A stretch of DNA of 52,977 bases from Streptomyces diastatochromogenes (GCA_001550305.1 LRTP01000242.1:1-52977), one strand, 5' to 3'. Numbered from the stretch's first letter, positions 17,702 to 26,431 are shown. Program-made: numbers and translations. Notes: generated by a model from the letters alone, not told the origin.

Positions 17702-17713
17702 TACAGTGGGTCA
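17702..17713 (+). promoter_or_regulatory. Leaderless -10 element (TACAGT) for the phosphatase gene
   Basis: TACAGT (17702-17707) is followed by 6 nt and the ATG at 17714, the same hexamer and spacing as at the XRE gene. Confidence 0.6.
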
Positions 17714-19927
17714 ATGCGCACTGGTGAGCCCCTGCCCGCGGTAGGGGACGTACTGGCCGCCCTTGCGACCGGCGTGTGGCGCTGGGACAACGCACACGGG
17801 CAGGTCACCATCGACGCCGAGGCCGCCCGGCTCCTCGGGTTGCCCGCGGAAAGGGCGACGGTCACCGAGGTGGCCATGCGGTCCCGGTTCCACCCGGCCG
17901 ACTGGAACGAGGTCGTCAGCGTCGTACAGCTCGCCATCGCCGAGGACACGCTCGCCGAGGTCCGGCTGCGGATCATGGACGAGCACGGGCGGGTGATCCG
18001 TACCGTGCGCAGCCGCTCCAAGCCGACCGTCGACCCCGAGACGAGGGAGTTCGTGCTGTTCGGCACCCTCCAGGAGGTCACCGAGACCTCGGGAGCCACC
18101 GCCGCGCGCACCCCGCTCACGGGCGACTGGCGTCGCTCGCGCGAGGCGTTCCTGCTGGACGCGGGGCGGGCGCTGGCCGAGGCGCGGTCCACGGCGGAGG
18201 TACTGCGGGTCGCGGCGGGCCTGTCGATGCCGGGGTTCACACCGGACGGGCTGGCCGTCTTCGGCGTGGACGGGGACCGGCTCACCGTCGTCGGCCACCA
18301 CGGGCAGAAGCCGGGGGACGAGGGCCCCTTCACCCATATGTCCCTGGCCACCGACTACCCGGCCGCGGAGGTCGTCCGCACGGGCCGCGCCGTCTATCTC
18401 TCCTCCCCGAAGGACTACAAGGAGCGCTATCCGGTCTCCTGGCCGCTCGCCGAACACTTCGGGCGGGAGTCCTGGGCCTTTCTGCCGCTGACCGTCGCCG
18501 GGCGCACGATGGGCGCGTGGATGGCGGCCTTCACCTACCCCGTCAGCTTCACGCCCGACGAGCGTTCCGTGCTGACGACCGTGGCCCGGATGCTCGCGCA
18601 GGCCCTCTCCCGGGCCGTGGCCGCCGAGACGGAGCGGGAGCTCACCGACGGCCTGCAGCGCTCGATGATGCCCACCCTCGGCCCGCAGATGCCGGGCATG
18701 GGGGTCGCCGCGCGCTATGTCCCCACCGGCGGCGGCCTCCAGGTCGGCGGCGACTGGTACGACGTGATCCCGCTGCCGAGCGGCCGCTTCGCCCTGGTCA
18801 TCGGGGACGTCCAGGGCCACGACGTGCGCGCCGCCGGGCTGATGGGCCAGCTCCGTATCGCCCTGCGCGCGTACGCCTCCGAGGGCCACCGGCCCGACGC
18901 GGTCCTCTCCCGGGCCTCACGGTTTCTGTGCGGGATCACGGACTCCGTGACGTACGGCTCCACCGGCGAGAGCGGCGGCAACACCTCGGACCCGCGCTTC
19001 GCGACCTGCCTGTACGTCGAGGTGGACCCGGCGACCGGCATCCTGGACTTCGCCCGTGCGGGCCACCCGGACCCCGCGATACGCATGGCGGACGGCACGG
19101 TGCTGATACGGCCCACGGCGGGCGGACTGCCGCTCGGCATCGACCCGGACGCCGACTACCCCACGACCCGGCTCGCCCTGGAACCCGGCGAGACCATGCT
19201 GATCTGCACCGACGGGCTGATCGAGACCGGCGGCCACGACCTCGACACCGGATGGCGCCGTATCCGCCACATCCTGGAGTCCCACGACGGCGACATGGAG
19301 GAGCTCGCCGACGCGCTGGTCCAGGGCGTGCACGGGCCCTCCTCGCACCACACCCCGGGGCCGCTGGCCGACCGGCGCGAGGACGACATAGCCGTGCTGC
19401 TGCTGAGCCGGCAGGGCAAGGAGGGCGGCGACACGGTCGAGGCCCCGCTCTCGCCCTCGGTGCGGCGCACCGCGCTGACCGTGGCGCAGGCCGAGCCCGA
19501 GCGGATCTCCGGGGCCCGCCAGCAGCTGCGCGAGATGCTGCACGACTGGGCCTGCGACGACCAGCGCGACTCGGCGGTCCTCCTCGTCTCCGAGATGCTG
19601 ACCAACGTCCTCGTCCACACCGACGCCGACGCGCTGCTCGTCGCCGAGGTGACCGGCGGTGCGGACGACCGCCGGATGCGGGTGGAGGTCACCGACGCCA
19701 GCGACGACCTGCCGCACCGCCGTCACCCGGGCGAACTGGCGTCCTCCGGACGCGGGCTGATGCTCGTGGAATTCCTCGCCGACGCCTGGGGCGTCGACCC
19801 ACGGGGCGAGGGCAAGAGCATCTGGTTCGAGTTCTACGAGGCGTCCGGTGGGGACGGGGAGGCCGGTGGGGACGGGGACGCCGGTGGAGACGGGGAGACC
19901 GGTGGAGACGGGGACGCCGACTCGTAG
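17714..19927 (+). CDS. SpoIIE-family Ser/Thr phosphatase with PAS, GAF and HATPase domains
   Basis: A 737-residue cytoplasmic signalling protein. Domains in order: PAS-like (about 10-120), GAF (about 145-300), SpoIIE/PP2C phosphatase (about 310-565, with GGDWYDVIPLPSGR, GDVQGHD and the late REDDIAVLLL), and an RsbW-type HATPase domain (about 585-710, with VSEMLTNVLVHT and GRGLMLVEFLAD). Such proteins act in partner switching: the kinase-like part binds an anti-anti-sigma factor and the phosphatase part reverses phosphorylation in response to a signal sensed by PAS/GAF. The C-terminus is four 6-residue GGDG(E/D)(A/T) repeats, encoded by an 18-bp minisatellite. The last 94 bp overlap the convergent permease gene. 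Confidence 0.92.
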   Translation: MRTGEPLPAVGDVLAALATGVWRWDNAHGQVTIDAEAARLLGLPAERATVTEVAMRSRFHPADWNEVVSVVQLAIAEDTLAEVRLRIMDEHGRVIRTVRSRSKPTVDPETREFVLFGTLQEVTETSGATAARTPLTGDWRRSREAFLLDAGRALAEARSTAEVLRVAAGLSMPGFTPDGLAVFGVDGDRLTVVGHHGQKPGDEGPFTHMSLATDYPAAEVVRTGRAVYLSSPKDYKERYPVSWPLAEHFGRESWAFLPLTVAGRTMGAWMAAFTYPVSFTPDERSVLTTVARMLAQALSRAVAAETERELTDGLQRSMMPTLGPQMPGMGVAARYVPTGGGLQVGGDWYDVIPLPSGRFALVIGDVQGHDVRAAGLMGQLRIALRAYASEGHRPDAVLSRASRFLCGITDSVTYGSTGESGGNTSDPRFATCLYVEVDPATGILDFARAGHPDPAIRMADGTVLIRPTAGGLPLGIDPDADYPTTRLALEPGETMLICTDGLIETGGHDLDTGWRRIRHILESHDGDMEELADALVQGVHGPSSHHTPGPLADRREDDIAVLLLSRQGKEGGDTVEAPLSPSVRRTALTVAQAEPERISGARQQLREMLHDWACDDQRDSAVLLVSEMLTNVLVHTDADALLVAEVTGGADDRRMRVEVTDASDDLPHRRHPGELASSGRGLMLVEFLADAWGVDPRGEGKSIWFEFYEASGGDGEAGGDGDAGGDGETGGDGDADS

Positions 19928-20943
19928 TGGGTCCGTAGCTCCGCGAGGACCCCGAACCCGGCGGCCGTCAGCGGCACGGCGAGCAGCATGCCCAGGATGC
20001 CCGCGACGGACGCGCCCGCCGTGATCGCCAGCATCACCACCGCCGGATGCATCTGCACGGTCCGGCTCTGGATCATCGGCTGCAGCACATGCCCTTCGAG
20101 GACCTGCACGGCGAGCACGACCCCGAGCGCCCACAGCGCGATCACGAACCCCCGGTCGGCGAGCGCGACCAGCACGGCCACCGCGCCGGAGAGGAACGCG
20201 CCGAGGTAGGGGATGAACGCCCCCACGAAGACCAGCGCACCGAGCCCGACCGCGCCCGGGACGCGCAGGATCAGCAGGCCGATCGTGATGCACAGGGCGT
20301 CGATCAGGGCGATCACCGTGGTCCCGCGCATAAAGCCCTGGACGGCGTCGAAGGCGCGGCGGGCCATGGCCTCCACCGTGTCCGCGGTGCCGCGCGGCGC
20401 CAGTGAGCGCAGCAGCCCGGCGGTGCGGTGGGAGTCGCGGAGGAAGAAGAAGACGAGCAGCAGGGCCAGTACGGCCATGGCGATCGACTCGCCCACCACG
20501 CTCACGCCACTGATGACGTTGGACGCGGCCGTCCCGCCGAACTTGGTCAGCAGGTCCTTGGCGTTGGCGGCGAGGTCGTCGAGGGAGGTGCCGGCCGCAC
20601 CGAAGTGCTGGGCGACGGACCGCGCGGCCAGCCTGAGGGAGGCGATGATCTGGTCCCCGGTGTCGATGAGCGCGGCGACCACGATGTAGACGGCGCCGCC
20701 GACGACCACGACCACCGCGACACAGGTGAGCCCCGCTGCCAGCGACCGGTTGACCCCGACGTTCACCAGCCGCCGGTACATCGGCCCGAGCAGCGCGGTG
20801 CCGAGGAGCGCGAGCAGCACGGGCACGATCGCCGTACGGAACTCCCCGCACAGCCGGATCCCGACCCACGCCACACCGGCGACGAGCAGGATCACGGCGC
20901 ACCAGGCGGCCAGCCGCCGGGCGCCCTCGGGGAGTAGCTGCAC
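19834..20943 (-). CDS. AI-2E family transporter (PerM-like permease)
   Basis: The 369-residue membrane protein has the AI-2E/PerM pattern: paired N-terminal helices (WCAVILLVAGVAWVGIRL and TAIVPVLLALLGTALL), a soluble helical stretch (about 90-150), then several helices including GLGALVFVGAFIPYLGAF and the family's LEGHVLQPMIQSRTVQMHP. Members export small molecules or ions; the substrate is unknown. The C-terminus is SPSPPVSPSPPASPSPP, encoded by the antisense of the phosphatase gene's repeats. Start is GTG 20943 after GGTGGAAG. Convergent overlap with the phosphatase gene. Confidence 0.88.
   Translation of the reverse strand: MQLLPEGARRLAAWCAVILLVAGVAWVGIRLCGEFRTAIVPVLLALLGTALLGPMYRRLVNVGVNRSLAAGLTCVAVVVVVGGAVYIVVAALIDTGDQIIASLRLAARSVAQHFGAAGTSLDDLAANAKDLLTKFGGTAASNVISGVSVVGESIAMAVLALLLVFFFLRDSHRTAGLLRSLAPRGTADTVEAMARRAFDAVQGFMRGTTVIALIDALCITIGLLILRVPGAVGLGALVFVGAFIPYLGAFLSGAVAVLVALADRGFVIALWALGVVLAVQVLEGHVLQPMIQSRTVQMHPAVVMLAITAGASVAGILGMLLAVPLTAAGFGVLAELRTHYESASPSPPVSPSPPASPSPPASPSPPDAS
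19847..19918. repeat. 18-bp minisatellite, four copies, coding on both strands
   Basis: Units start at 19847, 19865, 19883 and 19901 with the pattern GGTGG(G/A)GACGGGGA(G/C)(G/A)CC. On the plus strand they encode GGDGEA-type hexapeptides; on the minus strand they encode SPSPPA-type hexapeptides. Both products end within or just after this block. Confidence 0.95.
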
Positions 20944-21036
20944 GCTTCCACCCGATCACGCGAGGGCCGGGCCGTCCCGCCGGGACGGCCCGGCCGGGTG
21001 ACACGACATCAGCGCGAAAGGCCCCGCCCGACGGGC

Positions 21037-21071
21037 GAAAGGCCCCGTCCGGGGTACGGACGGGGCCTTTC
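21037..21071 (-). terminator. Terminator hairpin downstream of pirin
   Basis: GAAAGGCCCCGTCC (21037-21050) pairs perfectly with GGACGGGGCCTTTC (21058-21071) across 7 nt. A partial extra copy of the arm (GCGAAAGGCCCCG) lies just beside it near 21013-21027. It separates the pirin and permease genes. Confidence 0.8.
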
Positions 21072-21112
21072 GTGGTCGTGCGGAAGAGGGCCGGAAGGGG
21101 CCCGGGAAGGGA

Positions 21113-22084
21113 TTACATCCCGCCCTCGGACATTCCGTGCACCGCCGGAACGGTGCCCAGACGGCCCTTCTGGAAGTCCTCGAAGGCCTGCTGCAGCTCC
21201 TCGCGGGTGTTCATCACGAAGGGGCCGTAGTGGGCCATGGGCTCGCGGATCGGCTGTCCGCCGAGCAGGACGACCTCGAGGTCCGGCGTGTTCGCGTCCT
21301 GCTTCTCGTCCGCGCGGACGGTCAGCGAGCCGCCCGCGCCGAAGACGGCGGTCTGGCCGGTGTGGACCGGTCGACGGCCCGTACCGACGCTGCCGCGTCC
21401 GGCGAGGACGTACGCGAGACCGTTGAAGTCCTCGCGCCACGGGAGGGTCATCTCGGCGCCGGGCGCCAGGGTCGCGTGGACCATGGTGATCGGCGTGTGC
21501 GTGATGCCGGGACCCTGGTGGCCGTCGAGCTCACCGGCGATGACGCGCAGCAGCGCGCCGCCGTCGGGGGTGCTCAGCAGCTGGACCGAGCCGCCGCGGA
21601 TGTCCTGGTACCGGGGGGCCATCATCTTGTCCTTGGCCGGGAGGTTCACCCACAGCTGGAGGCCGTGGAAGAGGCCGCCGGACATGACGAGCGACTCCGG
21701 CGGGGCCTCGATGTGCAGGAGGCCGGCGCCCGCGGTCATCCACTGGGTGTCGCCGTTGGTGATGGTGCCGCCACCACCGTTGGAGTCCTGGTGGTCGAAG
21801 ACGCCGTCGATGATGTACGTCACGGTCTCGAAGCCGCGGTGGGGGTGCCAGGGGGTGCCCTTGGGCTCGCCCGGCGCGTACTCCACCTCGCCCATCTGGT
21901 CCATCATGATGAACGGGTCGAGGTGGCGGTAGTTGATCCCGGCGAACGCACGGCGGACCGGGAATCCCTCGCCCTCGAAGCCGCTGGGCGCGGTCGTCAC
22001 GGTGAGCACGGGACGGTCCACGGCGTCGGCCGGCGCGACCACACGGGGAAGGGTCAGCGGGTTCTCGACGGTCACTGCAGGCAT
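21113..22084 (-). CDS. Pirin family protein
   Basis: A 323-residue cytoplasmic bicupin. The N-terminal cupin shows the metal-binding HPHRGFETVTY motif near residue 80 and the second histidine group in GDTQWMTAGAGLLHIE. The second cupin follows (TLPWREDFNGLAYVLAGRGSV). Bacterial pirins include quercetin 2,3-dioxygenase-like enzymes and redox or metabolic regulators; the specific role is open. Start at ATG 22084 after a perfect AAGGAGG. The upstream stretch near 22108-22130 is AT-rich (AGTTGATTGTTGAACT), unusual for this genome, and may be a MarR-type operator. Confidence 0.92.
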   Translation of the reverse strand: MPAVTVENPLTLPRVVAPADAVDRPVLTVTTAPSGFEGEGFPVRRAFAGINYRHLDPFIMMDQMGEVEYAPGEPKGTPWHPHRGFETVTYIIDGVFDHQDSNGGGGTITNGDTQWMTAGAGLLHIEAPPESLVMSGGLFHGLQLWVNLPAKDKMMAPRYQDIRGGSVQLLSTPDGGALLRVIAGELDGHQGPGITHTPITMVHATLAPGAEMTLPWREDFNGLAYVLAGRGSVGTGRRPVHTGQTAVFGAGGSLTVRADEKQDANTPDLEVVLLGGQPIREPMAHYGPFVMNTREELQQAFEDFQKGRLGTVPAVHGMSEGGM

Positions 22085-22111
22085 GTCGGTACCTCCTTGT
22101 GCTTCGAGTTT

Positions 22112-22127
22112 AGTTGATTGTTGAACT
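22112..22127 (-). promoter_or_regulatory. AT-rich possible operator upstream of pirin
   Basis: AGTTGATTGTTGAACT stands out in base composition, has AGTT/AACT ends and a repeated GTTGA. MarR-family regulators often bind such sites before pirin genes; the site itself is a guess. Confidence 0.3.
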
Positions 22128-22146
22128 TTCTGCCACCCACAACGAC

Positions 22147-22178
22147 GGACGCCCGGAGGGCATTCCCTCCGGGCGTCC
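22147..22178 (-). terminator. Hairpin downstream of the SseB-like gene
   Basis: GGACGCCCGGAGGG (22147-22160) pairs perfectly with CCCTCCGGGCGTCC (22165-22178) around CATT, 55 bp after the stop codon. Confidence 0.7.
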
Positions 22179-22232
22179 GGACTGTCGTAGGGGGGTGGTC
22201 GCCACCGTGGTGGGCGCTCCCCGCGGCGGGCG

Positions 22233-22697
22233 CTACCCGTACATACGGCGCATGGCGAAGTCCACCATCTGCTCCACGGCCTTCGCGTCGAAGACCATAC
22301 GGTGCTCCCCCTCCATGTCGAGGACGAAGCCGTAGCCGGTGGGGAGCAGGTCGATCACCTCGGCGCCGGTGATCACGAAGTACTTGGACTCCTTGCCGGC
22401 GTACCGGCGCAGCTCCTTGAGCGAGGTGAACATCGGGATGACCGGCTGCTGGGTGTTGTGCAGCGCCAGGAATCCGGGGTTGTCGCCGCGCGGGCAGTAG
22501 ACCTTCGACGTCGCGAAGACCTGCTGGAAGTCCTCCGCGGACATCGATCCCGTGGTGAACGCCCGGACCGCGTCCGCCAGCGAGGGCGGGGACGGCTCGG
22601 GGTAGAGCGGCGGCTGCTGGCCGTAGCCGCCGGGCATCTGCTGCTGCGGCGGGGCGTACTGCTGCTGGGCGCCCGCATTCTGGTCGTAGCCGTACAT
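22233..22697 (-). CDS. SseB-family protein
   Basis: A 154-residue soluble protein. The first 38 residues are Gln/Pro/Tyr-rich (QNAGAQQQYAPPQQQMPGGY), followed by a compact domain containing EDFQQVFATSKVYCPRGDNP, VIPMFTSLKELRRYAG and LPTGYGFVLDMEG, the strand-helix pattern of the SseB N-terminal domain. The biochemical role of these actinobacterial proteins is unknown. The gene starts leaderless (TACTCT, 7 nt before ATG) and is divergent from the acyl-CoA dehydrogenase gene. Confidence 0.8.
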   Translation of the reverse strand: MYGYDQNAGAQQQYAPPQQQMPGGYGQQPPLYPEPSPPSLADAVRAFTTGSMSAEDFQQVFATSKVYCPRGDNPGFLALHNTQQPVIPMFTSLKELRRYAGKESKYFVITGAEVIDLLPTGYGFVLDMEGEHRMVFDAKAVEQMVDFAMRRMYG

Positions 22698-22710
22698 GGG
22701 TCAAAGAGTA
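22698..22710 (-). promoter_or_regulatory. Leaderless -10 element (TACTCT) for the SseB-like gene
   Basis: On the minus strand TACTCT (22710-22705) is followed by 7 nt and the ATG at 22697. Confidence 0.5.
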
Positions 22711-22747
22711 GTCGGCCACATATGGGCCATCAGGGGTTGATTCTTAT

Positions 22748-22784
22748 TACCGACGGGTAGCATCATCGTAGCTACTTGCCAGTA
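22748..22784. promoter_or_regulatory. Two spaced palindromes upstream of acyl-CoA dehydrogenase
   Basis: TACCGACGGGTA (22748-22759) and TACTTGCCAGTA (22773-22784) are related 12-bp dyads of the form TAC(C/T)-N4-(G/A)GTA, centred 25 bp apart and about 60-90 bp before the start codon. They are likely operators for a TetR-type fatty-acid regulator; the regulator is not in the window. Confidence 0.55.
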
Positions 22785-22840
22785 CGTGTAACGAGGCTGC
22801 GAGTACCTCCACCTCCCCGATCCCTTACGGAGCCGTCGCC

Positions 22841-24667
22841 ATGGGGCACTACAAGTCGAATCTCCGCGACATCGAGTTCAACCTCTTCGAGGTGCTCGGG
22901 CGCGACAAGCTGTACGGCACCGGACCGTTCGCGGAGATGGACGTCGACACCGCCAAGAGCGTCCTCGACGAGCTGGCCCGTCTCTCGGAGAACGAGCTGG
23001 CGGACTCCTTCGCGGACGCCGACCGCAACCCGCCGGTCTTCGACCCGGAGACCAACACGGCTCCCGTACCGGCATCCTTCAAGAAGTCGTACAAGGCCTT
23101 CATGGACTCCGAGTACTGGCGCCTGGGCCTGCCCGAGGAGCTCGGCGGCACCACCTCGCCCCGCTCCCTGATCTGGGCGTACGCGGAGCTGGTGCTCGGC
23201 GCCAACCCGGCGGTCTGGATGTACTCCTCCGGCCCCGCCTTCGCGGGCATCCTCTTCGAGGAGGGCACCGAGGTCCAGAAGCACATCGCGAAGATCGCCG
23301 TCGACAAGCAGTGGGGCTCCACCATGGTGCTCACCGAGCCGGACGCCGGCTCGGACGTGGGCGCGGGCCGCACCAAGGCGGTCCAGCAGGAGGACGGCTC
23401 CTGGCACATCGAGGGCGTGAAGCGCTTCATCACGTCCGGTGAGCACGACATGTCGGAGAACATCCTCCACTACGTGCTCGCCCGACCCGAGGGCGCCGGC
23501 CCCGGCACCAAGGGCCTGTCCCTCTTCCTCGTCCCGAAGTACGAGTTCGACTTCGAGACCGGCGAGCTGGGCGCGCGCAACGGCGCGTACGCGACGAACG
23601 TCGAGCACAAGATGGGCCTGAAGGCCTCCAACACCTGCGAGATGACCTTCGGCGACCGCCACCCCGCCAAGGGCTGGCTGATCGGCGACAAGCACGACGG
23701 CATCCGCCAGATGTTCCGGATCATCGAGTTCGCCCGCATGATGGTCGGCACGAAGGCGATCTCCACGCTCTCGACCGGCTACCTGAACGCGCTGGAGTAC
23801 GCCAAGGAGCGCGTCCAGGGCCCGGACCTCGCGAACTTCATGGACAAGACCGCGCCCAAGGTCACCATCACGCACCACCCGGACGTGCGCCGCTCGCTGA
23901 TGACGCAGAAGGCGTACGCCGAGGGCATGCGCGCCCTGGTGCTGCACACCGCGGCGATCCAGGACGACATCCAGGTCAAGGAGGCCGCCGGCGAGGACAC
24001 CGCCGCCCTGGAGGCCCTCAACGACCTGCTCCTGCCGATCGTGAAGGGCTACGGCTCCGAGAAGGGCTACGAGCAGCTCGCCCAGTCGCTGCAGACCTTC
24101 GGCGGCTCCGGCTTCCTGCAGGAGTACCCGATCGAGCAGTACATCCGCGACGCCAAGATCGACACCCTGTACGAGGGCACGACCGCGATCCAGGGCCAGG
24201 ACTTCTTCTTCCGGAAGATCGTCCGCAACCAGGGCGCGGCGCTGAACTCCCTCGCCGAGGACATCAAGAAGTTCCTGGCCCTCGGCACGGGCGGCGAGGA
24301 CCTGTCCGCGGCCCGCGAGCAGCTCGCCAAGGCGGCCGTCGAGCTGGAGGCCATCGTCGGCCTCATGCTCACGGACCTGGCGGCCACCGAGCAGGACGTC
24401 AAGAACATCTACAAGGTCGGCCTCAACACCACCCGCCTGCTGCTGGCCTCCGGCGACGTGGTCGTCGGCTACCTGCTGCTGCGCGGTGCCGCAGTGGCCA
24501 CCGAGAAGCTGGAGACGGCGACGGCGAAGGACAAGCCCTTCTACACCGGCAAGATCGCCGCGGCGAAGTTCTTCGCCGCCAACGTCCTGCCGGGCGTCAC
24601 CGGCGCCCGCAAGCTCGCCGAGGGCGTGGACCTGGACCTGATGGAGCTGGACGAGGCGGCGTTCTGA
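22841..24667 (+). CDS. Long-chain acyl-CoA dehydrogenase (FadE-like)
   Basis: Performs the first, FAD-dependent step of fatty-acid beta-oxidation. The 608-residue length fits the larger FadE5-like group. Landmarks: N-terminal acyl-CoA dehydrogenase domain with [19 protein letters not shown] (FAD-binding), [15 protein letters not shown], the central beta-domain, and the C-terminal helical domain containing [21 protein letters not shown] and the [14 protein letters not shown] loop with the catalytic glutamate region. A further C-terminal domain follows (about 480-600). The stop lies inside a 20-bp tandem duplication. Palindromic operators upstream suggest repression relieved by acyl-CoA. Confidence 0.95.
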   Translation: MGHYKSNLRDIEFNLFEVLGRDKLYGTGPFAEMDVDTAKSVLDELARLSENELADSFADADRNPPVFDPETNTAPVPASFKKSYKAFMDSEYWRLGLPEELGGTTSPRSLIWAYAELVLGANPAVWMYSSGPAFAGILFEEGTEVQKHIAKIAVDKQWGSTMVLTEPDAGSDVGAGRTKAVQQEDGSWHIEGVKRFITSGEHDMSENILHYVLARPEGAGPGTKGLSLFLVPKYEFDFETGELGARNGAYATNVEHKMGLKASNTCEMTFGDRHPAKGWLIGDKHDGIRQMFRIIEFARMMVGTKAISTLSTGYLNALEYAKERVQGPDLANFMDKTAPKVTITHHPDVRRSLMTQKAYAEGMRALVLHTAAIQDDIQVKEAAGEDTAALEALNDLLLPIVKGYGSEKGYEQLAQSLQTFGGSGFLQEYPIEQYIRDAKIDTLYEGTTAIQGQDFFFRKIVRNQGAALNSLAEDIKKFLALGTGGEDLSAAREQLAKAAVELEAIVGLMLTDLAATEQDVKNIYKVGLNTTRLLLASGDVVVGYLLLRGAAVATEKLETATAKDKPFYTGKIAAAKFFAANVLPGVTGARKLAEGVDLDLMELDEAAF

Positions 24668-24700
24668 TCGTCGTGGTCTGGTTCTGATCCTCGTGGTCTG
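24661..24700. repeat. 20-bp tandem duplication across the acyl-CoA dehydrogenase stop
   Basis: GTTCTGATCGTCGTGGTCTG (24661-24680) is followed directly by a copy with one change (24681-24700). The first copy contains the TGA stop codon. Confidence 0.85.
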
Positions 24701-24713
24701 AGGGCATCGCCGT

Positions 24714-24756
24714 CGGCGGCCCGTTCCCGGAGCGATTCTCCGGGGGCGGGCCGCCG
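24714..24756 (+). terminator. Terminator of the acyl-CoA dehydrogenase gene
   Basis: A two-part stem: CGGCGGCCCG (24714-24723) with CGGGCCGCCG (24747-24756), and inside it CCCGGAG with CTCCGGG around CGATT, separated by 2-nt internal bulges. Confidence 0.75.
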
Positions 24757-24810
24757 TCGTATGCGGCCACAGGGGGCTCGCGGCAGCCCGCTCCTCGCAT
24801 GAATTTCCCC

Positions 24811-24856
24811 CATGGCCCCGCACGGATTTCTCCCATGGCCCCGCACGGATTTCCCG
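24811..24856. repeat. 23-bp tandem repeat upstream of aminopeptidase
   Basis: Two copies of a 23-bp unit beginning CATGGCCCCGCACGGATTTC (24811-24833, 24834-24856), flanked by shorter matches CATGAATTTCCCC and CATGGATTC on either side, as if expanded from a smaller motif. Confidence 0.85.
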
Positions 24857-24982
24857 CATGGATTCGAAGACCACGGGCGCGGGGAGCGAACCGGAACCTG
24901 CCCCTCCAGGCGGATGTCCGTCCTTCACATCCCCCTTACGAGGGGCCGTCCCCATCGCCGGGAGCGGGCTCTCGGGCGTCGT

Positions 24983-24994
24983 TAAGGTGAACCC
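24983..24994 (+). promoter_or_regulatory. Leaderless -10 element (TAAGGT) for the aminopeptidase
   Basis: TAAGGT (24983-24988) then 6 nt (GAACCC) then ATG at 24995. Confidence 0.6.
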
Positions 24995-26353
24995 ATGAGC
25001 ACAAGCGCCCGCTTCGACCGCGGCCACACCGACGACCTCATGACCTTTCTGGCGGCAAGCCCGACGCCGTACCACGCCGTGGCGAACGCCGCCGAGCGCC
25101 TGGAGAAGGCCGGATTCCGTCAGGTCGCCGAGACCGATGCCTGGGAGGGGACGAGCGGCGGCAAGTACGTGCTGCGCGGCGGCGCGATCGTCGCCTGGTA
25201 CGTGCCCGAGGGCGCCGAGCCGCACACCCCGTTCCGGATCGTGGGCGCGCACACCGACTCCCCCAATCTGCGGGTGAAGCCGCAGCCGGACAGCGGGGCG
25301 CACGGCTGGCGCCAGGTCGCCGTGGAGATCTACGGCGGCCCGCTGCTGAACTCCTGGCTGGACCGGGACCTGGGACTGGCGGGACGGCTGACGCTCAAGG
25401 ACGGCTCCTCGCGTCTGGTGAACATCGACCGGCCCCTGCTGCGCGTGCCCCAGCTCGCCGTGCACCTCGACCGTTCCGTCTCCACCGACGGCCTCAAGCT
25501 CGACAAGCAGCGTCATCTGCAGCCCGTCTGGGGTCTGGGCGACCCCGGCGAGGGCGATCTGATCGCCTTCCTGGAGGAGGAGTCGGGGCTGGCGGCGGGT
25601 GAGGTCACCGGCTGGGACCTGATGACCCACTCCGTCGAGCGGCCCGCGTACCTGGGCCGCGACAAGGAGCTGATGGCCGGACCGCGCATGGACAACCTGC
25701 TGTCCCTGCACGCCGGTACGGCGGCGCTGATCGCGGCGGCGACGGGCGAGGGCTCCCCTTCCGGTTCGGGCTCCCCCTCCGGTTCGGATTCCGGTTCCGG
25801 CTCAGGTTCCGGTTCGGGGCTTTCGTACATCCCCGTCCTCGCGGCCTTCGACCACGAGGAGAACGGCTCGCAGAGCGACACCGGCGCCGACGGTCCGCTG
25901 CTGGGCGGCGTGCTCGAACGCTCGGTGTTCGCGCGGGGCGGCTCGTACGAGGACCGGGCGCGCGCCTTCGCGGGCACGATCTGTCTCTCCTCCGACACCG
26001 GCCACGCCGTCCACCCCAACTACGCGGAGCGGCACGACCCGACGCACCACCCGCGGGCCAACGGCGGACCCATCCTCAAGGTGAACGTCAACAACCGCTA
26101 CGCCACGGACGGTTCGGGCCGTGCGGTCTTCGCCGCCGCCTGTGCGAAGGCCGGCGTCCCCTTCCAGTCCTTCGTCTCCAACAACTCGATGCCCTGCGGC
26201 ACCACCATCGGCCCGATCACCGCGGCCCGCCACGGCATCAGGACCGTCGACATCGGCGTGGCCATCCTCTCGATGCACAGCGCCCGCGAACTCTGCGGCG
26301 CTGACGACCCGTTCCTGCTGGCCAACGCGCTGGTGGCGTTCCTGGAGGGTTAG
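24995..26353 (+). CDS. M18-family aminopeptidase
   Basis: A cytoplasmic dizinc exopeptidase that removes N-terminal residues, often acidic or neutral. The 452-residue product shows the M18 metal ligands in VGAHTDSPNLR (near residue 88), MDNLLS, AAFDHEENGSQS (near 283) and SSDTGHAVHPN, with the last histidine in AILSMHSARELCG near the C-terminus. A Gly/Ser linker (GSPSGSGSPSGSDSGSGSGS, about residues 252-275) is inserted between a helix and the strand SYIPVLAAFDHEE, in a surface loop position. Codon 1 follows a TAAGGT box at leaderless distance. A hairpin terminator follows. Confidence 0.93.
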   Translation: MSTSARFDRGHTDDLMTFLAASPTPYHAVANAAERLEKAGFRQVAETDAWEGTSGGKYVLRGGAIVAWYVPEGAEPHTPFRIVGAHTDSPNLRVKPQPDSGAHGWRQVAVEIYGGPLLNSWLDRDLGLAGRLTLKDGSSRLVNIDRPLLRVPQLAVHLDRSVSTDGLKLDKQRHLQPVWGLGDPGEGDLIAFLEEESGLAAGEVTGWDLMTHSVERPAYLGRDKELMAGPRMDNLLSLHAGTAALIAAATGEGSPSGSGSPSGSDSGSGSGSGSGLSYIPVLAAFDHEENGSQSDTGADGPLLGGVLERSVFARGGSYEDRARAFAGTICLSSDTGHAVHPNYAERHDPTHHPRANGGPILKVNVNNRYATDGSGRAVFAAACAKAGVPFQSFVSNNSMPCGTTIGPITAARHGIRTVDIGVAILSMHSARELCGADDPFLLANALVAFLEG

Positions 26354-26360
26354 TTCCGCA

Positions 26361-26381
26361 TACCCGGCACGCCGCCGGGTA
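26361..26381 (+). terminator. Hairpin after the aminopeptidase gene
   Basis: TACCCGGC (26361-26368) pairs with GCCGGGTA (26374-26381) across 5 nt, 7 bp after the stop. Confidence 0.55.
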
Positions 26382-26431
26382 CCCGGACCGGGCCGGAGAG
26401 AAGCCGAGTTGGTTACAAGGAGGCGACACCC

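Larger units (their letters stand above)
24668..24994. other. 327-bp gap between acyl-CoA dehydrogenase and aminopeptidase genes
   Basis: The gap holds the second copy of the 20-bp duplication, a long terminator hairpin (24714-24756), a 23-bp tandem repeat (24811-24856) and the leaderless promoter of the next gene. No convincing coding frame was seen. Confidence 0.7.

Noticed and set aside
22772..25711. 979-codon frame antisense to acyl-CoA dehydrogenase and aminopeptidase
   Set aside because: Spans two well-supported genes and the gap between them; composition is that of a shadow frame.
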